Assembly: GCA_963819175.1 (NCBI GenBank)
Contig: CAWFVJ010000016.1
Coordinates: forward strand, 186,001 to 250,000
Direction: 5' to 3'
Length of the DNA: 64,000 nucleotides
From: CAWBRT01 sp963819175
GTDB lineage: Bacteria; Acidobacteriota; Terriglobia; Terriglobales; Acidobacteriaceae
Below, in pieces: positions 25,907 to 34,037 of this stretch (within the stretch, counting starts at the first letter, position 1; each line of letters begins with the position of its first letter). The position numbers were made by a program, and so were the translations under genes. The notes beneath the pieces were generated by a model that saw only the letters and a program-made list of their open reading frames with translations, was not told the origin of the DNA and made no database searches.

Positions 25907-27223
25907 GTGTATGCATTGAGATTCCCGTCCGGTTTTCTCTGGGGTGTGTCGACCTCGGCGCACCAATTTGAAGGTGGGAACCTCGACAATCAGTGGGCTG
26001 CGTGGGAACGGCGAGGCGGAATCCGCTCCGGGCACGCTTGCGCCGCCGCATGCAACTGGTGGGAGCGTGCTGAGGCGGACCTCGATCTGTGCCACGTATT
26101 GGGCCTAAATACCATCCGCATCTCAGTCGATTGGGGACGGGTAGAACCGGCTGAAGGCCAGTGGAACCGAAGCGCCCTGGCGCGTTACCGCGCGATATTG
26201 TGCGCGGCGGTGCAGCGCGGAATGCGACCTTTCGTGACGTTGCATCACTTTACCCATCCGCAATGGCTGGAAGAAGCTGGCGGGTTCACTGCCATGAGCG
26301 CCGCCAGGAAATTTGCGCTTTTTGCCGAACGAGTGGTCGGCGAGCTGGGCGAGTTCTGCCGGGACTGGTTGACCTTCAACGAGCCGAATGTCTATGCCAG
26401 CTTCGGTTATGTCTTCGGAGAATTCCCGCCGGGATTGCGCTATCGCATGTATGACTATGCGCTGGTGATGGCCAATATGCATCGGGCGCACGCGCTGGCC
26501 TATGAGTGCATCCACAGGGTGCAACCGGAAGCCTCTGTTGGCATCGCCACTAACTGGGTCGAGTTCCAGGCGGCGAGCAATTCCCCCTCAGACCGCCTGA
26601 TGGCTTACAGCTATGACACTGTTTTCAATCGCTCGACGTTGCAGTTGTTCACCTGCGGCAATTTGCAGTTTCCCTTCGGAGCGCTGGCGCCGGAGGTTCC
26701 CGAGGTGATGCAGAAGATCGATTTCATCGGGCTAAATGTCTACAACCGTCTGCACGTGCGAGCGCCCTGGAACGAGGCCTCACGGCGCAGCGGCGGCCTG
26801 TTCGTACCCGGGGACGCACCGCAGGGCGATCACGGAATCGAATTGCCCTATGGTGAAGCCTATCCGGACGCGATTCTGGCGGCCGCAACCGAATATGCGG
26901 TTCTCGGCGTTCCGCTCTACATCACAGAAAACGGCGTGCCGGACCGTGCCGACCGCATACGCCCGTGGGTGATCGTGCAAAGCTTGCGGCGTATAGAGGA
27001 TCTGATTACGCGCGGAGTGGACGTGCGTGGATATTTTCACTGGAGCTTGGTGGACAATTTCGAATGGAGCGAAGGCTGGACCCTGCGCTTCGGACTCTAT
27101 GAGATGGACCCAGTGACCCAGGCCAGAAGACCTAGAGCGAGTGCCGGCTTATATCGCGAGATCATTGCGCGGAACGGATTGAGTTACGAGCAGCTCAGCA
27201 GGTTCTCTGAGCCACCTGTATAA
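25907..27223 (+). CDS. Glycoside hydrolase family 1 (beta-glucosidase-like); 3' end supplied by the integrated element
   Basis: 438 aa from GTG 25907 (AGGAAAGGG upstream); a TTG at 25874 would add 11 residues. The family 1 barrel starts FPSGFLWGVSTSAHQFEG. The acid/base glutamate is in TFNEPN and the nucleophile in ITENG; W-SLVDNFEWSEGW near the end is also typical. Cleaves beta-linked glucosides or galactosides; no signal peptide, so cytoplasmic. The last codons (GLSYEQLSRFSEPPV) lie in the left attachment repeat. The displaced original end, reading ...SEPPAPCSG-stop, is at 35217-35276. Confidence 0.9.
   Translation: MYALRFPSGFLWGVSTSAHQFEGGNLDNQWAAWERRGGIRSGHACAAACNWWERAEADLDLCHVLGLNTIRISVDWGRVEPAEGQWNRSALARYRAILCAAVQRGMRPFVTLHHFTHPQWLEEAGGFTAMSAARKFALFAERVVGELGEFCRDWLTFNEPNVYASFGYVFGEFPPGLRYRMYDYALVMANMHRAHALAYECIHRVQPEASVGIATNWVEFQAASNSPSDRLMAYSYDTVFNRSTLQLFTCGNLQFPFGALAPEVPEVMQKIDFIGLNVYNRLHVRAPWNEASRRSGGLFVPGDAPQGDHGIELPYGEAYPDAILAAATEYAVLGVPLYITENGVPDRADRIRPWVIVQSLRRIEDLITRGVDVRGYFHWSLVDNFEWSEGWTLRFGLYEMDPVTQARRPRASAGLYREIIARNGLSYEQLSRFSEPPV
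27176..27210. repeat. attL, 35-bp direct repeat
   Basis: Begins GGATTGAGTTACGAG and ends GGTTCTCTGA. It is identical to 35217-35251 and lies within the last codons of the glycosidase gene. Confidence 0.85.
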
Positions 27224-27388
27224 CATCCCCCTACGCAGTATCAACGCTTTAGAGTGGCATCGGAGCATCTGAAATGACACAATGTTACGTCATTCGGCAG
27301 TTTCGGGAGACTGCTCGGGAGACCAAGGCTGGCACGGCCTGCACGACGCTGTGGGCGGAGTGAGCTGACTCGCGGCGAGGTATGCGCA

Positions 27389-27961
27389 ATGAAGAACAGT
27401 AGTGTCGATGCGGCTACCGCTTACCACGAAGCCGGTCACGCTGTTGTGTCATGGTGTCTCGGGTTCAGCGTTGACCGCGCAACCATTGTCCCCGATAACG
27501 ATTCGTCGGGGCATGTCATGATCGAACCGGAAAAGCCAAGCACCTGCACTGATGCTGTTCGGGGCGGCCTCTGGCATCCTTCCCGGCTTCTGCTGGAGAA
27601 GCGGGTTATGCTTGTGCAAGCCGGGGAAGTGGCGCAACGGCGTTACAATCCCCGCTCCGTTCGCCGTGGTCACTTTCGGAACGATCGCAGGAAATGCGTT
27701 GACATTCTGCGCATATACGCCCCAGATGAAGAGAAGCTGGACGTAATGCCCCATTACCGGCTGCTGCGCAACTGGACTATTTACCTAATTGAGGAGCACT
27801 GGCATTTGGTAGAGGCGGTTGCCAAGGCTTTGCTTGAGTGCCGTGAGCTGTCCGGCACTCAGGTCCTCGATGTGATCCGCTCTGCCAACCAAGAACAACC
27901 TAGCATCAATGTCAATGCGCTCTTGGATGTGGCTGCGCTTATTCGTGACAGGGATGGCTAG
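27389..27961 (+). CDS. Stand-alone M41-like metallopeptidase domain protein
   Basis: 190 aa. AYHEAGHAVV at about 11-20 is the zinc-binding HEXXH of FtsH-type (M41) peptidases, and AGEVAQRRY plus a later NDRRK segment match the region where the third zinc ligand Asp is expected. There is no AAA+ ATPase domain and no membrane segment, so it is a peptidase-only protein. It is at the far left end of the element, pointing the opposite way to the replication genes, in a cargo position. Its C-terminus INVNALLDVAALIRDR is shared with the element's HTH protein. Its target is unknown. Confidence 0.75.
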   Translation: MKNSSVDAATAYHEAGHAVVSWCLGFSVDRATIVPDNDSSGHVMIEPEKPSTCTDAVRGGLWHPSRLLLEKRVMLVQAGEVAQRRYNPRSVRRGHFRNDRRKCVDILRIYAPDEEKLDVMPHYRLLRNWTIYLIEEHWHLVEAVAKALLECRELSGTQVLDVIRSANQEQPSINVNALLDVAALIRDRDG

Positions 27962-27989
27962 CGCTGATTCTGCAGGACGCCTCTCCCAC

Positions 27990-28018
27990 CAAAAAGAAAG
28001 CCCCGCGTAAGGGCTTTG
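27990..28018 (-). terminator. Terminator of the leftward element operon
   Basis: AAAGCCC (27997-28003) pairs with GGGCTTT (28011-28017). On the minus strand the stem is followed by CTTTTTGG, so it fits transcription arriving from the right. It may also serve the peptidase gene. Confidence 0.6.
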
Positions 28019-28317
28019 AATCCGGAGGGGCAAGGTTGAATCCTGGAGGCGCAGTGCAAACATAAAAAAGGTGCGGACAGTTTTCGCTGGAAAAGTCACG
28101 GCCGCGGCAATCCTAAGTACCTACACTACCTGTCGGGTTCCATCATTGCGGTTCGGGGTTCGCTTTTGTTTTCAGTCAATTAAAGTGTGGTCTCCGTTGG
28201 TCTCCGTTCAGGCCGGAACTAAGTGGTTTGTTGTCTATCAGGTCTGGCGGTTTATATATCCGCTTGAGTTCGAGCCGTTGCCGGCCAGGGCGCGCCATTC
28301 TTTCGCAAGGAACTGCA
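28019..28317. other. Element intergenic region
   Basis: Between the terminator and a weak small frame. No feature recognised. A duplicated TGGTCTCCGT occurs at about 28190-28206. Confidence 0.3.
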
Positions 28318-28548
28318 ATGATGCACCACAGCACGAGGCTGCTGGGCTTGCCGGGATACATCTACCCTGTCCGGAAGCTACCGGCGCGTCCTAGAGCCTA
28401 CAGCGCGTTCCTACCGCCGCATCGTGCGCGACTCTGGGAATGTTTAGACTGGCCCGAAGTATTCCGGCGGAAGGAAGCAGCCAAAGAATGCTTCCCCGGC
28501 ACCCTATCCCCCTTTGGCATGGGTGCGGCCTGTCGGCCTAGGGTGTAG
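28318..28548 (+). CDS. Possible small protein in element
   Basis: 76 aa from ATG 28318, with AAGGA six bases upstream. The sequence is basic and proline-rich at first (RKLPARPRAYSAFLPPHRARLWEC) and has no known domain. The ribosome-binding site is the main support; it could be a chance frame. Confidence 0.3.
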   Translation: MMHHSTRLLGLPGYIYPVRKLPARPRAYSAFLPPHRARLWECLDWPEVFRRKEAAKECFPGTLSPFGMGAACRPRV

Positions 28549-28603
28549 CTCCGCGAGGCTCATAGCAAAAGGCCCTCTTAATTTTTTTTTCATAAAAAGC
28601 GCC

Positions 28604-29049
28604 TCATGATTCAGGCTCAGGCGGTGGTGCTGGCAGGGCTGGCAGTGTTGTGGATATAGTTGTCTCGCCCCGCTCCCGCGAGCGAATGATATCCGCGACA
28701 TCCAAGAGCAGGTTGACATTGATTGTCGGCGGTAATTCGCCTCGCAACATGGCGGCTTTATCGACCGCGATTCCCGCGGAAACCATTTTTTGCTGCAGGG
28801 AAGATTTTCTGATGTCTTCATCCGTTACGGAAGAGAGGGTGCGCTCGGTGACGTTGTCGAACATGCCGGCGAGTACTTCGCGCTGCACGCCAATCTCTCC
28901 CTGGACGTCGGGGAGCGCAAGAACCGTTTCAGGGTATGCGGCGAACGGCCCAAGGTCCGCGCCACGGCATAGATCGTTTTGCCGCTTGCGTGCAACACTG
29001 TCGCTTTTTGTTTTTCTTCGTCCGTGAGTGGGGATCTTTTCGGCTTCAT
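28604..29049 (-). CDS. Homeodomain-like HTH protein of the element, frameshifted
   Basis: Two frames (28825-29049 and 28604-28888) join into about 148 aa if one C is added to a CCCC run near 28905. The N-terminus is a helix-turn-helix (LTDEEKQKATVLHASGKTIY, then RTLGRSPHTLKRFL) like small terminase subunits and transposase HTHs. The second part ends INVNLLLDVADIIRSRER, nearly the same as the end of the element's peptidase, followed by a proline-rich tail. It may bind DNA; its role is not clear. The shift is either an assembly error or true decay. Confidence 0.55.
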
Positions 29050-29061
29050 GCTTCCAACTCC

Positions 29062-29340
29062 TTACGCCCGTCGCTGGCGGAAATTCCGTTGGTATGCGGC
29101 GTTTTTGAGCTTATCGTGTCCTACTCGGCAACTCTCACATCTTTGCTGTCTATTCGACGTAGGCTGAAAAGGCTTACTGCAATCGACGCACACCCTCTGC
29201 GGTTTGCTTCCGCTAATCGGCGCCTGGTGCGGCGGTTCCTGCTCTACTGTTGCCTGTTGGCTGCCCATGAATGAGCACCAGCCGCAGAGGGGCTTACTAT
29301 CGGTGCAAGGGAGTTCGACTTTCACTAGTGGGCAAAGCAT
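29062..29340 (-). CDS. Small zinc-ribbon-like protein
   Basis: 92 aa, or 68 aa from the internal ATG at 29268. CVDCSKPFQPTSNRQQRCESC has the CxxC...CxxC spacing of a zinc ribbon, followed by a basic tail (YQRNFRQRRA). Part of the leftward element operon. Possibly a nucleic-acid-binding accessory protein; not identified further. Confidence 0.55.
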   Translation of the reverse strand: MLCPLVKVELPCTDSKPLCGWCSFMGSQQATVEQEPPHQAPISGSKPQRVCVDCSKPFQPTSNRQQRCESCRVGHDKLKNAAYQRNFRQRRA

Positions 29341-29385
29341 ACCGTCTCACCTAACCGCTCCGTCCATCCCATCTAGGACTACTAT

Positions 29386-30027
29386 TCACGATCGGCCGCC
29401 AAACCAATGCAGCAACCTGTAAAACAACGGTTTTTCCTCGCCGCGCTCCCGCGCCGTTAAATCAACGCGCCGCGTTTCGCTCACCAGGCCCGGCAATCCA
29501 CTTTGTTCAGCGTACCTTTCGATGCCGGCCCAAGTGCCATCCAGCAACGCCACCATGCCTTGTTGAACCGAGACTAGCGCACGGCGAATCTCTTCAAAGC
29601 TTTTCTCGGAAACCTCACGCGTCAACTGCTGCTGTTCCTGCACAATCTCATGCAGGCGGTGCTCGGCAGCGTTGGCGCGGGCAAGGATGTCGGCCAGGTT
29701 GTCCGTAAGCTGCTTGATTTCCGCTCGTTTCCCGGCAGCTTGCGTATCGTCACCGCCAGCTACCGCCACGTCTATTTCCCTAGCCAAAACGCGGCTTTGT
29801 GCTTCTACGCGTCCGCACAACTTCGCATGGGAAGCCCGCAGGGTGGCGGCCTCGCCCGCTTTCGCCGCCGCTTCTTTCCGGCTCGATGCGGTTGCTTCTT
29901 CCAGCCGGGTAAACAGGGTTTGGACCAAGGCTTGCTGCAACTCGGCTAACGCCATGGTTGCCGCTGATGTTCTTTCTTCAAACAGCGGAATTACGTCATT
30001 GATGTTTTCTTGAATTTGCACGTCCAT
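29386..30027 (-). CDS. Coiled-coil protein of the element
   Basis: 213 aa. Residues about 20-165 are almost entirely helical heptad-like sequence rich in Ala, Glu, Gln and Arg. The end is amphipathic and hydrophobic (PLFYRLLHWFGGRS), which could bind membrane. Gene spacing to the next upstream gene is one base, so they are co-transcribed. No known family recognised. Confidence 0.7.
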   Translation of the reverse strand: MDVQIQENINDVIPLFEERTSAATMALAELQQALVQTLFTRLEEATASSRKEAAAKAGEAATLRASHAKLCGRVEAQSRVLAREIDVAVAGGDDTQAAGKRAEIKQLTDNLADILARANAAEHRLHEIVQEQQQLTREVSEKSFEEIRRALVSVQQGMVALLDGTWAGIERYAEQSGLPGLVSETRRVDLTARERGEEKPLFYRLLHWFGGRS

Positions 30028-30028
30028 C

Positions 30029-30523
30029 TTATTTTCTCCCTTTCGGCGTTAGGCTGTTCAAAAACGGTCTGATTTGTTCCTTGAAAAACTTAGCCGGATC
30101 GCTGGACACAGCGAACCCGCGCGACAATTTCTCCAGGTGACCGATGGTCCCGGCGTCCATGAGTTCCGCGCCCTTCGCGCAACCGAGATACCAATGAAAG
30201 ACATTGATTGCCTCGCCCGATGACACTCGAAAGCCGCGCTTGACCTGTTCGGCGATATGGTGGCCAAGGTCTTTCGCCCTCACCATTTCGCTTTTGCCCG
30301 GAACATCGGGGTTTCGCGCCGGTAGCTCGAAGCTGGTTAATCCTTCCAGGCCGAACTTGCTAAGGTCATAGCCTTCGGCGCCAAGAGCATTCACACTTTG
30401 TTCAGCCCGCGGTTTGGAAGCGCCCTTGCCCGGTGGCAGATCGAACACTGAGAGGTCATATCCAGTGCTGGATTTCGATTCACCTTGATCTGGGCGCCCG
30501 TCTACCTTGTTGATTTCAGCCAT
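30029..30523 (-). CDS. Hypothetical protein of the element
   Basis: 164 aa. Begins after AAAGGATG. The N-terminal half is low complexity with a duplicated motif, GYDLSVFDLPPG and GYDLSKFGLEG. The C-terminal half (about 80-160) looks globular and helical (HHIAEQVKRGFRVSSGEAINVFHW). No known domain. Tightly linked to the coiled-coil gene. Confidence 0.7.
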   Translation of the reverse strand: MAEINKVDGRPDQGESKSSTGYDLSVFDLPPGKGASKPRAEQSVNALGAEGYDLSKFGLEGLTSFELPARNPDVPGKSEMVRAKDLGHHIAEQVKRGFRVSSGEAINVFHWYLGCAKGAELMDAGTIGHLEKLSRGFAVSSDPAKFFKEQIRPFLNSLTPKGRK

Positions 30524-30556
30524 GACTCATCCTTTCTAGGTTTAGATTCGCGGTTT

Positions 30557-30856
30557 TCATTGCACCCGTCTTGCAATCTCTTCCGGGATGCCCTGCAAGC
30601 CACAAGTCATGCATTCGTAATCGCCGATATTGTCCTTTCGATAAAGCGCATAGCTGGCACACTGCGGACAATGCGGGAAGCACCCCACTTTTCCGCCGCG
30701 TGCTTTCACAATTTCGAGCAATTCTTCCCTGTGTTCTCGCAGCAAGTCCGCGAAGTGAACCGCATCCTTGGGCAACTGACACTTGAGCTTGTCGCCGTTC
30801 AGTTCCAAAACCCCGCCGGCGCGTTTGACGGAATCGAGCAGTTCGGCTGTAGTCAC
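30557..30856 (-). CDS. TubC-N-like and zinc-ribbon small protein
   Basis: 99 aa. The first ~50 residues (ELLDSVKRAGGVLELNGDKLK, then LLREHREELLEIVK) match the small TubC N-terminal docking-type fold often encoded beside mobile-element primases. A zinc ribbon follows (CPQCASYALYR...CMTCGLQG). The GTG start overlaps the stop of the replication protein (GTGA), so translation is coupled; it is probably a partner of that protein. Confidence 0.7.
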   Translation of the reverse strand: MTTAELLDSVKRAGGVLELNGDKLKCQLPKDAVHFADLLREHREELLEIVKARGGKVGCFPHCPQCASYALYRKDNIGDYECMTCGLQGIPEEIARRVQ

Positions 30857-32829
30857 AGGATGATCTCCGTGTATCCGCCAGAATCGTCCGCGCCGTGCCC
30901 GCTGAAGCTTGTTCCCGGCTTCTCAGAATTTGGAACTAAATCCGTTTTTGCGGGAACAAGCTTTTCTTCAGTGTTTACGCACTCTTTGAGGGTGAAGGAA
31001 TTGCTTGTTCCCTTGTTCCCGTTAATATTACGGATAGCGGGAACAACCTTTTTTTCACCCCCGTTCGGCTCTTCGGAAACACCCTCATTGGGTTTCTTGT
31101 TCCCGGTTTCTTCCATAGGGGCGGGAACAGGAGAACAAGCTTTTTTATAGCGGAACGGATCGCCTCGTTTGCCGCTCCCCGAACGGGCAACTCTTTTATT
31201 GCCGGTTAGCTCGCGCAGTGCCCGCCGCTTGACAGTGGTTTTGCCCTCAATAGCGTCGTCAATTTCCGGCTCCGTCATGGACTTGTCAGCCAAGGCTCTC
31301 AGAATTGCCTCGCCAATGTTTGCAACCTCGAAACGCTCCCGGAGTCCACCCAAGGAAAGCAGCCGTGTCGCCGGGTCGAACCTCAGGACTGTTTCTGGCA
31401 AGTCAGTGCCGACACGCTGGACCGTTTGTAGCGTGCGATAAGACTCAGTGCGCCTCATAACAATTAGCGTAGAGACCGCCCCGCCTAGCGCCGTGCTGCC
31501 GATGGGCGCGTCGATAGCCTCAACCTTTGCCAATTTGCTCGAATGGTGGAGACAGAGAATATGTGTCCCGGTTTCCCGCGCCACGTCGATCAACGGCCCC
31601 AGCGCCGAATAGGTCTCCGCGTATGCGTTTCCGTCTTGGACGCGAACCAACCGGAACAAAGGATCGACTACGAGCAACACGGGTTTCTTGTCCCGAAGGA
31701 GCGTCACCACGTCCTTGACTGTCCCGGCATCGGCGATTTGAATATCCTCGCCCCCGGTTGCTCCCATTGCGCGAAAATCAGCAGTCACATCCTCCGAACG
31801 TTCCTCCAAGGCCAAATAGAAAACCGCGCCTTGCTTGACGGGCCAGCCAAAAAAACTCTCTCCCCTGGCTACGGCCAAGGCAAAGTTTCGCGCAAAGGTA
31901 GACTTTCCGCATTTCGGCTTGCTTGTGATAATTGACACGGTCCCCGCTACCAGACGCCCCGCCAGCAAATAGTCCACAGGGACCACGGGCTGCGAAAGCA
32001 AGTCCCCTAGTCCAACGAGTTTGAGACCGTTCCGTGTCGCCACGTTAGGTGTGGCTGCCGTACTCGCGCCGGCTGTAGCATTTGCAAAAACCTCGGTCAT
32101 GGCCTTATCGCCGCACGCGGCAATGTAGTCGTCCGGGCCGTTGACGCCATCTGTGATCGGAAGATTGCAGATTAGTACATCACAGTTTCGCTTCGTCAAT
32201 TCGCGGATTAGTGCGGAGCGGGCCTGCTGCACGCGGGGATTCGTTGCCGCGTTCGCGTCCAAGAGCACATACACACGGCGCCCGTTCACAATCTCCAGGT
32301 CTGGGATGGGACCATACTCGTCCACTCTTTCGCCGTGCGAGTTCTGCACTTTGCCGATGCGCCCGCGATAGCCCCAGCAGCCGCCCATCGCGACGGGCAA
32401 GAGATTTGTTTCCGTTCGTTCTGCCCAAGCTGTGAGCGCCAGAGATGACTTCTCAGCTTCGACTAATGCAACAGGTGTGACCGAATCTTGCAGCTTCTCT
32501 GCGGCGCCGGGCGGGAAATACAAGTGCTTGCGGTCCTGATAGGCGGAAATGTACTTGTTCTTTTCCTTGCCGGCTTCTATCTCGGGGTTATCCCTACGAA
32601 CACGACAAGTTGCGCGCTCGCCCGTGGCCAGACTGAAATACGGAAACACGATGCCGCTCATGTCATTACTTGCCGGCCCCGTGATGCCGTATTCTGTGCG
32701 CGCCTGTTGATCGCTCACGCGCTGCACGTGGGCCTCTGCCAATAGGTCCGGCCCGATGCCTAGGCGGGCGAACGCGGCTAGGTCGGCCGGCGATAGCGCC
32801 GCTGCGGGTTGCGCACCTGTGGCGGTCAC
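30853..32829 (-). CDS. Element replication protein: TOPRIM-like primase region + RecA-like helicase
   Basis: 658 aa, GTG start overlapping the upstream stop. Residues about 90-260 resemble the DUF3854/TOPRIM regions of plasmid primases (VALVEAEKSSLAL, YVLLDANAAT, GPDDYIAACG). Residues about 285-480 are a RepA-like hexameric helicase: Walker A SKPKCGKST, Walker B VLLVVDPLFR and the LCLHHSSK sensor region. The C-terminal ~120 residues are low complexity and carry the iteron-like DNA repeats at 30908-31139. It most likely starts replication of the excised element. Confidence 0.8.
   Translation of the reverse strand: MTATGAQPAAALSPADLAAFARLGIGPDLLAEAHVQRVSDQQARTEYGITGPASNDMSGIVFPYFSLATGERATCRVRRDNPEIEAGKEKNKYISAYQDRKHLYFPPGAAEKLQDSVTPVALVEAEKSSLALTAWAERTETNLLPVAMGGCWGYRGRIGKVQNSHGERVDEYGPIPDLEIVNGRRVYVLLDANAATNPRVQQARSALIRELTKRNCDVLICNLPITDGVNGPDDYIAACGDKAMTEVFANATAGASTAATPNVATRNGLKLVGLGDLLSQPVVPVDYLLAGRLVAGTVSIITSKPKCGKSTFARNFALAVARGESFFGWPVKQGAVFYLALEERSEDVTADFRAMGATGGEDIQIADAGTVKDVVTLLRDKKPVLLVVDPLFRLVRVQDGNAYAETYSALGPLIDVARETGTHILCLHHSSKLAKVEAIDAPIGSTALGGAVSTLIVMRRTESYRTLQTVQRVGTDLPETVLRFDPATRLLSLGGLRERFEVANIGEAILRALADKSMTEPEIDDAIEGKTTVKRRALRELTGNKRVARSGSGKRGDPFRYKKACSPVPAPMEETGNKKPNEGVSEEPNGGEKKVVPAIRNINGNKGTSNSFTLKECVNTEEKLVPAKTDLVPNSEKPGTSFSGHGADDSGGYTEIIL
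30908..31139. repeat. Iteron-like cluster of CTTGTTCCCG, possible replication origin
   Basis: Seven good copies plus one degenerate copy of CTTGTTCCCG or its complement: 30908-30917, 30951-30960, 31004-31012, 31012-31021, 31038-31046, 31096-31105, 31122-31129 and 31131-31139. They occur in both orientations and more than one codon register inside the 3' coding end of the replication gene. Confidence 0.6.
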
Positions 32830-33035
32830 TGTGCGCCGCCTTGTCGATGCTTACTCAGCCAAGCTTCCAGCGCCGGCGAGGCCCATTCGTACCGGATGTA
32901 TCGCCCGAAGGATACATGCGGGATGCGCCGATCCTTTGAGCACCGCTCGCGGGAGTAGCTGCGGACCCATGACTCCGGGACCTTCCAGCGCCGTGCGAGC
33001 TCCGTAGCGTCGATGATTTCAGTCTCGTGCACCAT
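32826..33035 (-). CDS. Excisionase-like MerR/AlpA HTH protein
   Basis: 69 aa from ATG 33035; an ATG at 33089 would overlap the XRE gene by 44 bases. IIDATELARRWKVPESWVRSY then IPHVSFGRYIRYEW is the winged-helix pattern of excisionases and AlpA-type activators. It probably binds the attachment region and directs excision, or regulates the replication gene whose GTG overlaps its stop. Confidence 0.7.
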   Translation of the reverse strand: MVHETEIIDATELARRWKVPESWVRSYSRERCSKDRRIPHVSFGRYIRYEWASPALEAWLSKHRQGGAQ

Positions 33036-33045
33036 AAAGCATCCG

Positions 33046-33327
33046 TTAGGACGAGGCGGCGGTTTCAGCCTCGGAAGGTTCGCCGGCAATCATTGGAAGG
33101 CCTTCGCTCTTGTCTAATGTCTGGCGAACCTTTTGCAGTTCAGTAAAGGTTCGTGTGACTTCCCGAAGCAGGACATCAAGCAGGGCTCGCTTTTCCTCTG
33201 GTCGCAAACGAAGTTGTCCGGTCTCGGCCAAGGACAAACGAACACGGCTAATTCCCGTCCTATTCGCCAACTGAAACTGCGTACAGCCCGCCAGGCGCCG
33301 CACTTTACGAAAATCGATAGCCGACAT
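33046..33327 (-). CDS. XRE-family HTH regulator
   Basis: 93 aa. Start after GGAGGAAAA. The HTH is CTQFQLANRTGISRVRLSLAE (about 15-35). It heads the leftward element operon and faces away from the CGNR and integrase genes, with a palindromic operator candidate in between, so it likely keeps the element repressed. Confidence 0.8.
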   Translation of the reverse strand: MSAIDFRKVRRLAGCTQFQLANRTGISRVRLSLAETGQLRLRPEEKRALLDVLLREVTRTFTELQKVRQTLDKSEGLPMIAGEPSEAETAASS

Positions 33328-33387
33328 TTTTCCTCCAACACGCTTGCATTACATCCTTATTATCTGGTAGTGTTGCCTACAGGTCAA

Positions 33388-33413
33388 ACGATACTTACGT
33401 TTATATCGTAAGT
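33388..33413. promoter_or_regulatory. Palindromic operator candidate of the element switch
   Basis: ACTTACG (33393-33399) and CGTAAGT (33407-33413) form a perfect 7-7-7 inverted repeat; overlapping it, ACGATA (33388-33393) and TATCGT (33404-33409) form another. Located between the divergent XRE and CGNR/integrase genes. Confidence 0.55.
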
Positions 33414-33443
33414 TGTTACTTAGTCGAAACGGAGGATTTATCG

Positions 33444-34037
33444 TTGGACTCGTTTACAGAACAACGCGGGCACTGGCTGGTCGAGTCGTTGAATGGATTA
33501 TCTGAGAGCAGCCAGCTTGGCCAGATCCTTCACTTGTGCCAGGAGCTTGACGAACTCCACCAAAAACGTCCGGCGCTTGCCGACGCTTGGGAGTTGTCGA
33601 CGTACCACAGAAAAACAGCGCGCATTCGCAGAGAGATCAATTCAATATTGGCGAAACACCCTTTCATCCCTGTGCTCGAATTGTCCGAGTACACTCCTGG
33701 GGCCGGCGGGTTTTCCGTGCGATGGTGGCCAGACCCAAAGCGCCCCGTAGAAATCGTTATTTCAAAGGACGTTGACTTCGCCCCGGTCGGCCCACACGCC
33801 GCCATCCAAATCACGCTGGAGTTGCTGAGAGAAGGATCGTTGAGCCGCATCCGGAGATGCGACAACCCAGCCTGCGGCAAATGGTTCTTCGCAACCACCA
33901 ACAAGAAAAGCGTATGCAACGACGCTTGCAGAGTCCAAAAGCACCAACTGAAGCAGGGTCAGGCGAATTACATGCGGGACTATCGAGCCAATCCCAAAGT
34001 GAAATTGAGAAAAAGGAGAAATCGTGAAACGACGTAA
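33444..34037 (+). CDS. CGNR zinc-finger protein
   Basis: 197 aa with a TTG start eight bases after GGAGG (33431-33435). The C-terminus has the CGNR-type zinc finger, CDNPACGKWFFATTNKKSVC then DACRVQKH, followed by a very basic tail. The N-terminal ~130 residues resemble the ABATE-like region found before CGNR fingers. A DNA-binding role is likely. It overlaps the integrase start by 14 bases, so the two are made together. Confidence 0.75.
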   Translation: MDSFTEQRGHWLVESLNGLSESSQLGQILHLCQELDELHQKRPALADAWELSTYHRKTARIRREINSILAKHPFIPVLELSEYTPGAGGFSVRWWPDPKRPVEIVISKDVDFAPVGPHAAIQITLELLREGSLSRIRRCDNPACGKWFFATTNKKSVCNDACRVQKHQLKQGQANYMRDYRANPKVKLRKRRNRETT

